Source: Verrucomicrobia bacterium GWC2_42_7
Lineage (GTDB): Bacteria > Verrucomicrobiota > Verrucomicrobiia > Opitutales > GWC2-42-7-A
Direction: 5' to 3'
Assembly: GCA_001831055.1 (NCBI GenBank)
Contig: MIDO01000016.1
Location: 1 to 11,276 of the forward strand
DNA: 11,276 bases
A model generated the notes under the pieces. The model was not told the DNA's origin, ran no database searches, and was given only the letters and a program-made list of their open reading frames with translations. This document shows positions 6,835 to 11,276 of this stretch, piece after piece. The position numbers and the translations under genes were made by a program. Numbering within the stretch: the first letter of the stretch is position 1; each line of letters begins with the position of its first letter.

Positions 6835-7611
6835 ATGGAGAGTATGCAGGTATTAGTTGTTGATGATAGTTTGGTTGTTCGAACTATCATTCGTCAGCAA
6901 TTGACTAGCCTAAATAGTAGTCTAAAAATCGAAGACGCTAAGAGTAGTAAGGAGGCTTGGGACAAGATTATTAACGAAAAATTCATTCCTGACTTCTGCC
7001 TTCTAGATGTCCACATGCCAGAAGAGAGTGGCATCGATTTCGCCAAGCGAATGCGTAAATTTCCAGCCTTAACTAGTTGCCTAATCTTGTTTATCTCGTC
7101 CGATGCCCACCGCGACACGGTTATGCAGGTTAAAGCATTGGGACCAGTGGGATATTTAATAAAACCCTACACGCCAGAAAAACTAGGGTCATATCTTGCT
7201 TTATCAGAAGAACTTAGAAGAAGAAATGAAAAGGCTTCAAAAAAAGTAATCATCCTCCCTAGTGAAAAGATTACAACCGACTTAAACGTAAATGTGGTGC
7301 AATACGTGAAGTTAGTGAACGTTCTCCTCGAAAAGCTAGAATCGATGCATAATAAACTACAGAATTTGACCAACGAATCCAATTTAGTCGCCACCAAGGA
7401 TATTCTAAATACGGAAATGCGCTACCTGCTTGTGGAATGCACAGCCCTTGGCCTCACCGAATATGTGGCTTTGGGTCAACTCATTATGGATGAAGAAACT
7501 TGGGAAAAAGATTCCACCTCCCTCCTCAATATGTTGGGTATCTCCGCGCTGCGCGTCAAACAAGCCTGTAAAGACCTTCTAGCCGCAAACGGCTGTTGGA
7601 TTGCTAATTGA
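6835..7611 (+). CDS. CheY-like response regulator with unrecognised C-terminal domain
   Basis: Cytoplasmic signalling protein of 258 residues. The receiver domain (about 4-125) has the full phosphorylation site: acidic pair D10/D11 in LVVDDS, acceptor D58 in LLDVHMPEESG, S88 in FISSD and K110 in LIKPY. The remaining ~130 residues are predicted mostly helical (for example VVQYVKLVNVLLEKLESMHNKLQNL, about 154-178). They contain no helix-turn-helix, GGDEF, EAL or other output domain that I recognise. The ATG at 6835 is preferred over an in-frame TTG at 6793 because GGA stands 6 nt before it and the receiver fold starts right after. Placement 258 bp after a chemoreceptor on the same strand suggests a role in the same pathway, but a terminator and a separate promoter lie between them. 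Confidence 0.85.
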   Translation: MESMQVLVVDDSLVVRTIIRQQLTSLNSSLKIEDAKSSKEAWDKIINEKFIPDFCLLDVHMPEESGIDFAKRMRKFPALTSCLILFISSDAHRDTVMQVKALGPVGYLIKPYTPEKLGSYLALSEELRRRNEKASKKVIILPSEKITTDLNVNVVQYVKLVNVLLEKLESMHNKLQNLTNESNLVATKDILNTEMRYLLVECTALGLTEYVALGQLIMDEETWEKDSTSLLNMLGISALRVKQACKDLLAANGCWIAN

Positions 7612-7654
7612 ACGTTTTAGGAGAGTTATAGTAAAAAAGAAATAAGTTGACCCA

Positions 7655-7760
7655 CCGGAAACCCTTTCTTTTTGAGGTAAAAAAGAAAGGGTTTCCGGAC
7701 CTTCCCTAAGAAAAACCAGGAATCGGCCCGATCAAATCCTTCGAATTTGATCGGGCCGAT
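7655..7760 (+). repeat. Modular hairpin repeat, copy E (response regulator 3' side)
   Basis: The first hairpin has a perfect 19-bp stem (CCGGAAACCCTTTCTTTTT at 7655-7673 with 7680-7698) and a 6-base loop. A linker (CTTCCCTAAGAAAAACCAGG) leads to a second hairpin with a perfect 16-bp stem (ATCGGCCCGATCAAAT at 7722-7737 with 7745-7760). Layout and linker match the other copies, although both stems have changed sequence with pairing kept. It begins 43 nt after the response regulator stop and may act as its terminator. Confidence 0.7.
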
Positions 7761-7868
7761 AAGATGGATTTTGTTTAAGTTCTCAAAGATGCCTCTTTTT
7801 TGGGTCAACCTCATTCTGTTTGGCTATAGAATAGGCAATAAAAGTATTTACAAAAATCAACCACCCTT

Positions 7869-7966
7869 TGCGCGAACAAAAAAGCGTAGTCTTTTGTTCG
7901 CGCACTATCGTTTTTCTTTGGAAAGCGCGAAAACCTTTCTTTTTGCGAAAAAAGAAAGGTTTTCGC
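7869..7966 (-). repeat. Modular hairpin repeat, copy C (MATE gene 3' side)
   Basis: Read on the minus strand, the first hairpin (7966-7927, perfect 18-bp stem, 4-base loop) starts 7 nt after the MATE stop codon. The linker GCTTTCCAAAGAAAA and CGAT follow, then a second hairpin of TGCGCGAACAAAA paired with its inverse (7869-7881 with 7892-7904). The first stem and linker are nearly identical to copy B, while the second hairpin has a different sequence. It is well placed to end MATE transcription. Confidence 0.75.
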
Positions 7967-7973
7967 ATTCAAT

Positions 7974-9323
7974 TTAACGAATCACAAACCTAAATCTTAA
8001 AATGAGAAGGATAGAAGTAACTCCGAGTCCGATGGCTTCCCCAATCCAAAGACCAATTCCTTGAAAGCCACAGGTGAAGGCCAAAATGTACGAAGTCGGT
8101 AAGCCAACAAGGATATAGCCGATAAAGGCAAAAACCATGGGAATTTTGATGTCATTGAGCCCGCGCAGAGTTCCAATTGTAGTGGCTTGGGTGCTGTCGA
8201 AGAGCTGAAAAACGGCAATTACCATAAAAAACTTTACGACCAATTGTATCATATCAAAATTGGCTGGATCGAGGGTATTGACAAACAGTTTTGGAATCTG
8301 ATAGCGCATGAAAAGCAATGAGAGTCCAATGCTTGTCATGAGTGATGCTGCAAAAATAATACCACTTGATCCTATCCTAGCCGCCTTGATGACATTTCCT
8401 TGTCCATAGGCTTCACTGGTACGAATAGTGATGGCAAAGGTTAATCCCAATGGAACCATAAACATAAAACCTCCTACCGTTTGCACGATTTGATGAGCTG
8501 CTAATGCGGTAGCTCCAAATTGCCCCATCATAAATGTAACAATGATAAAAGATCCCCATTCAAACAAGAGTTGCAACGAACTAGGTATGCCTATGGATAA
8601 AATGCGCTTAAAATAATCCCATGATAAGGAAAAGAAGGACCCCAATCCTAGTTTTAGCCGCAATTGGGGAACGTTTTCCATAAAAATCCAAAGGGCAATT
8701 ATCGTAATTACGCGGGCAATCAGCGTAGCCAAACCGGCACCAGGGAGGCCCATTGCATCAAAGCCAAAGTGACCAAAAATAAAAATCCAATTCAAAAAAC
8801 CATTTACCCCAATGCATGATAACAAGATAGTGAGGGGCTCCCAGGGTCGTTGCGACGCCTCAGAGTAGCTCTTTAGACACATAAAGAGCAAAGCAAAGAG
8901 ATTCGACCAGATCAGGTAAATAGTATAAGTTTTTGCTGCAACCACTACCTCTTCCGGTTGATGGAGCAAGCCAAGAAGTTCGGGCTTTAGGGTCAGAAGT
9001 AATGCTAATGCCAATCCATAAACAAATACAAACCACATCCCGTGTACCAGCAATGGCTTCTTTTCTTTCTGCTTAACTTTTGAACCTGCTGCTTGCGATA
9101 CTAAAACGTGCAAGGCTGTCGACGCCCCAATTCCGAGAATCAAAAGGAAATTGCACAAGTTCCCAGCAAAAGCCGCCGCCGCAAGGCCCAAGACAGCTCC
9201 CTGATCGATGCGACCAATCATCGCTGTATCAACTGCTTGCATCAATATATTGCCTAACTGCCCCAAAATTATCGGGATAGCTAACTTCAAAGTTTGCTTC
9301 GTTTCATTCCACGAAAAATACAT
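7974..9323 (-). CDS. MATE-family multidrug efflux transporter (NorM type)
   Basis: Inner-membrane antiporter of 449 residues, close to the family norm, with about 12 hydrophobic segments in two repeated halves. It would export organic cations or drugs in exchange for Na+ or H+. Family marks are AIPIILGQLGNILMQAVDTAMIGR (15-38), PLGLTFAITIRTSEAYGQGN (291-310) and GTLRGLNDIKIPM (384-396). The three acidic residues placed within the membrane in NorM proteins appear present: D32, E255 (LFEWGSF) and D376 (FQLFDSTQ). Which ion drives it cannot be read from the sequence. The ATG at 9321-9323 is the only sensible start and lies about 19 bp from a perfect TATAAT. Hairpin repeats lie at both ends of the gene, and it appears to be transcribed alone. 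Confidence 0.93.
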   Translation of the reverse strand: MYFSWNETKQTLKLAIPIILGQLGNILMQAVDTAMIGRIDQGAVLGLAAAAFAGNLCNFLLILGIGASTALHVLVSQAAGSKVKQKEKKPLLVHGMWFVFVYGLALALLLTLKPELLGLLHQPEEVVVAAKTYTIYLIWSNLFALLFMCLKSYSEASQRPWEPLTILLSCIGVNGFLNWIFIFGHFGFDAMGLPGAGLATLIARVITIIALWIFMENVPQLRLKLGLGSFFSLSWDYFKRILSIGIPSSLQLLFEWGSFIIVTFMMGQFGATALAAHQIVQTVGGFMFMVPLGLTFAITIRTSEAYGQGNVIKAARIGSSGIIFAASLMTSIGLSLLFMRYQIPKLFVNTLDPANFDMIQLVVKFFMVIAVFQLFDSTQATTIGTLRGLNDIKIPMVFAFIGYILVGLPTSYILAFTCGFQGIGLWIGEAIGLGVTSILLILRFRFVIR

Positions 9324-9341
9324 ATGTCTTTATATTGTCAA

Positions 9342-9347
9342 ATTATA
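9342..9347 (-). promoter_or_regulatory. -10 box of the MATE gene
   Basis: A perfect TATAAT, preceded by TG, lies on the minus strand 18 nt before the MATE ATG. The region 17 bp further upstream (GAAAAG) is inside the long hairpin of repeat copy D and does not resemble TTGACA. The -10 box is therefore the only recognisable element, and the mRNA leader would be about 12 nt with no strong ribosome site. Confidence 0.4.
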
Positions 9348-9356
9348 CAGGAAGAA

Positions 9357-9454
9357 GAGAAAACCTTTTCTTTTCCATAAAAGAAAAGGTTTTCGCACTT
9401 CCCAAAAGAAAAGCGATCATCGCGCAAATAAAATCTAACGATTTTTCTTTCGCA
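9357..9454 (+). repeat. Modular hairpin repeat, copy D
   Basis: GAAAACCTTTTCTTTT (9359-9374) pairs perfectly with 9379-9394 around a 4-base loop. The linker CACTTCCCAAAAGAAAAGCGAT (in two parts, 9397-9418) and an imperfect second hairpin follow (GCG...AAAATC with GATTTTT...CGC, about 9422-9453). The second hairpin shares the GATTTTTCTT arm with copy B. The copy lies between the LPS gene and the MATE promoter. Confidence 0.7.
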
Positions 9455-9585
9455 AAAAAAGAGAATTACATTTGCTTGTGTAAACTATATGGATGTAAAC
9501 TTTTTTTCATAGGATAATTTTTGCAAGTTTAAATAAAAACACCCAACCTAGTTAAAAATAAATATTTAAACAAAGACTGTTCCCT
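9455..9585 (-). other. A/T-rich spacer downstream of the LPS gene, with weak inverted repeat
   Basis: There is no gene. GTTTAAATA (9527-9535) pairs with TATTTAAAC (9563-9571) across 27 bases; being all A/T it is at best a weak terminator for the minus-strand gene ending at 9586. Two exact copies of TGTAAACT stand at 9479-9486 and 9494-9501, 15 bp apart start to start. Confidence 0.3.
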
Positions 9586-11276
9586 CTAAAAATGCCCCAA
9601 TTCAGAGAAAAATGTATTAAATTTTTCAAAGACGGCATCTGGATGGAGGAGCTCCATGGATAAGCCGCCAGTGGGGGGACAATTTTGAGGCTGAATGATG
9701 CATTTTGGGGCGTCAAAGATAGGCCCTGTACGTATGGGATTTGTAGGACCATACAAAACACAAACGGGGATTCCAAGAGCATTTGCCAAGTGTATTCCGC
9801 CCGTATCATTTCCTATGACTGCTTTGCATTGCAACAATCTAGCTGCAAATTGGACAAGGTCTGTGGTCCCCGCTAGGTTGATTATTTTGTCTGAAGGAAT
9901 GTTTTTAGTTAATTCATTAGTAAGTGAAGCATCTTTTTTGGTTCCGAAGAGGAGAATATTTGCGTGTGGATAAAAGAGAAGAAGGCGATTGATAAGGAGC
10001 TGCCAAGATTTGATGGGCCAACGTTTATCGGAAAAATTCTCTGTTCCGCAAATAAGGCCGATGTTTGTTGCTGTTGGTTCTGGAATTTCCTCAGGATTTA
10101 GATTGAGATAGAGGGTTGAAAAATCAGGTTTTTCGTTTAACCCAAAATGCTTTAACCATTTTTCCCACAGTAACGTTTGGTGGGTTTTTGTGACACTTAT
10201 AGATGACGGCTTCTCCCAAACTTGATTCAAGAGAGGACGGCCAAAAGAAGATAGTTTAAGGCCAAAACGTTGCGGGGCACCAATCAATCGCGCTTCAATA
10301 TCGCCACGAAGAGAGTTGGTAAAAAGGAATTGGGCCTGAGGATAATTTTTCCTAAGATCCCAAAAGAACTTGAAATAACCAGGACCCTGAGGAGGGATTT
10401 CAAAGATGTTATCGCAAAGATCGGTTCTTAGAAACAGGGGCGCAAGATGCTGTTTGATGAGAAGCGAAATTTCTGCATCGGGACGCGCTGCGCGGATTGC
10501 GCGAAGCAGGGGGATTGCCATAATAACATCACCGAGCCAATTCGGCATGCGAATCCAAAATTGGGTGCGCCTGCGTAATTCTGTTTGGTTACGGAAGTTC
10601 AGCGAATCCTGGAGACCGTTGCGATGAGGCTTGCGGAAGAAAAGCTGCAAGTATCTGGCAGGCTCCATTTGGGTTTTCCACCGATTATGTAGCCACAGCC
10701 AATCTGCGCATTGGGAGTCATTAGACTTGAGTAAGTCTTCTAGTAACTGGTTTGATGAGAGGGTGATATGGAGAGATTCCCGTGGCCCTTCAATTGGAAT
10801 ACAAGCCACTTCTGCTTTCCAAAAACCTTTGTGTTTGGGATAGACCAAGTAGGTTTTTGCATTGTATTTTTGAGCAAGGATCCCTGGTAATTCTGTCACA
10901 GAAGCAATTTTTTCAAAAAACAATATTGATTTGCCTTCGAATCCTGCATTTTGGTCAAACAATACGACAACCTTCCCTTTATTTTCGAGGATAGTTTGAG
11001 CCTCACTGAAACCCTGTTTTCGAGAAAGGAGGGAAAGCCCAAAGCGTTCACGAGTTTTTTTGACCCAACGCTCTAATGACTTGTTTTCGAAAGGGCGGTA
11101 AATGACACCCACTTTACCTAAAATGTTAGGAGACAACAAAGCAGGAACAAGTGTAACCATTTCCATGAGGGAAAAATGAGGGATCAAAAAGAGGGTCGGG
11201 ACATTCTCGCTTTCTTCGACAACACGAGCAAATTCCGGACTAATTTTTAGATTTTTTCTAATTTTTTGAAGGTTCC
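9586..11276 (-). CDS. Lipid A acyltransferase (LpxL/HtrB-like) fused to family 9 glycosyltransferase; 5' end outside window
   Basis: The frame is open from the TAG at 9588-9586 to the right edge, giving 562 visible residues, so the start lies beyond 11276. Counting from the first visible residue, the N-terminal half (1 to ~225) is an LpxL/HtrB-type acyltransferase. It has the HX4E catalytic pair (H33, E38 in HFSLME), IYRP (58-61), LERWVKKTRERFG, VVVLFDQNAG (102-111) and the following FFEKIASVTELPGILA block. The C-terminal half (~237-560) is a GT9 ADP-heptose-type transferase: WLGDVIMAIPLLRA (246-259), GTENFSDKRWPIKSW and DTGGIHLANALGIPVCVLYGPTNP (490-513). The two activities, usually on separate proteins, would add an acyl chain to lipid A and a sugar to the LPS core on the cytoplasmic face. 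Both halves keep their key residues, and nothing between them suggests a broken stop. Sugar and acyl donor are unknown. Confidence 0.88.
   Translation of the reverse strand, partial: NLQKIRKNLKISPEFARVVEESENVPTLFLIPHFSLMEMVTLVPALLSPNILGKVGVIYRPFENKSLERWVKKTRERFGLSLLSRKQGFSEAQTILENKGKVVVLFDQNAGFEGKSILFFEKIASVTELPGILAQKYNAKTYLVYPKHKGFWKAEVACIPIEGPRESLHITLSSNQLLEDLLKSNDSQCADWLWLHNRWKTQMEPARYLQLFFRKPHRNGLQDSLNFRNQTELRRRTQFWIRMPNWLGDVIMAIPLLRAIRAARPDAEISLLIKQHLAPLFLRTDLCDNIFEIPPQGPGYFKFFWDLRKNYPQAQFLFTNSLRGDIEARLIGAPQRFGLKLSSFGRPLLNQVWEKPSSISVTKTHQTLLWEKWLKHFGLNEKPDFSTLYLNLNPEEIPEPTATNIGLICGTENFSDKRWPIKSWQLLINRLLLFYPHANILLFGTKKDASLTNELTKNIPSDKIINLAGTTDLVQFAARLLQCKAVIGNDTGGIHLANALGIPVCVLYGPTNPIRTGPIFDAPKCIIQPQNCPPTGGLSMELLHPDAVFEKFNTFFSELGHF

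Noticed and set aside
7747..7977. Frames on both strands between the response regulator and MATE genes
   Set aside because: They consist of hairpin repeat sequence and have no protein-like composition.
9552..9876. Several frames opposite or alongside the 3' end of the LPS gene
   Set aside because: They are shadows of the GT9 coding sequence, whose motifs are clear in the long frame.
11185..11187. TTG start giving a 533-residue acyltransferase-GT9 protein
   Set aside because: The frame continues open to the window edge with acyltransferase-like sequence before this codon, and the catalytic His lies only three codons after it, so the true start is outside.

Overview
The window looks like chromosomal DNA of a Gram-negative bacterium of moderate to low G+C. 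The Gram-negative call rests on a lipid A acyltransferase/heptosyltransferase-type gene. Phylum cannot be fixed from the sequence. The adjacent pgk-tpiA pair, the one-piece tmRNA and the acyltransferase-GT9 fusion would fit a member of the PVC group (Verrucomicrobia or Chlamydiae relatives), but this is a guess. Most start codons lack a convincing Shine-Dalgarno sequence.

Left part, minus strand: a bitopic membrane protein of unknown function (2379-3278, faintly GspC/PilP-like) is followed by its own terminator-like hairpin. Next come a repeat element, a promoter and the glycolytic pair pgk-tpiA (924-2123 and 143-913, 10 nt apart). The first ~95 bases are a G+C-richer, repeat-like stretch of unknown nature. 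Centre: the tmRNA gene ssrA (3891-4255, minus) diverges from a large methyl-accepting chemotaxis protein (4510-6576, plus). After a hairpin terminator comes a separate CheY-like response regulator with an unrecognised C-terminal domain (6835-7611, plus). Right part, minus strand: a NorM-type MATE efflux transporter (7974-9323) and the 3' part of a gene that fuses an LpxL/HtrB-like acyltransferase to a family 9 glycosyltransferase (9586 to beyond 11276).

The genes belong to unrelated jobs: glycolysis, ribosome rescue, signal sensing, drug/Na+ or H+ antiport and LPS assembly. The intergenic DNA is the most distinctive part. At least five copies of one modular element occur between genes. Each has an A/T-rich long hairpin (stem 16-19 bp), a conserved linker close to CTTTCCAAAGAAAA, and usually a second hairpin. 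One copy is bounded by 20-bp inverted repeats, and a third copy of that 20-mer lies 1.3 kb away, so the unknown gene 2379-3278 sits between repeats. This element family is the best candidate for something not yet described.
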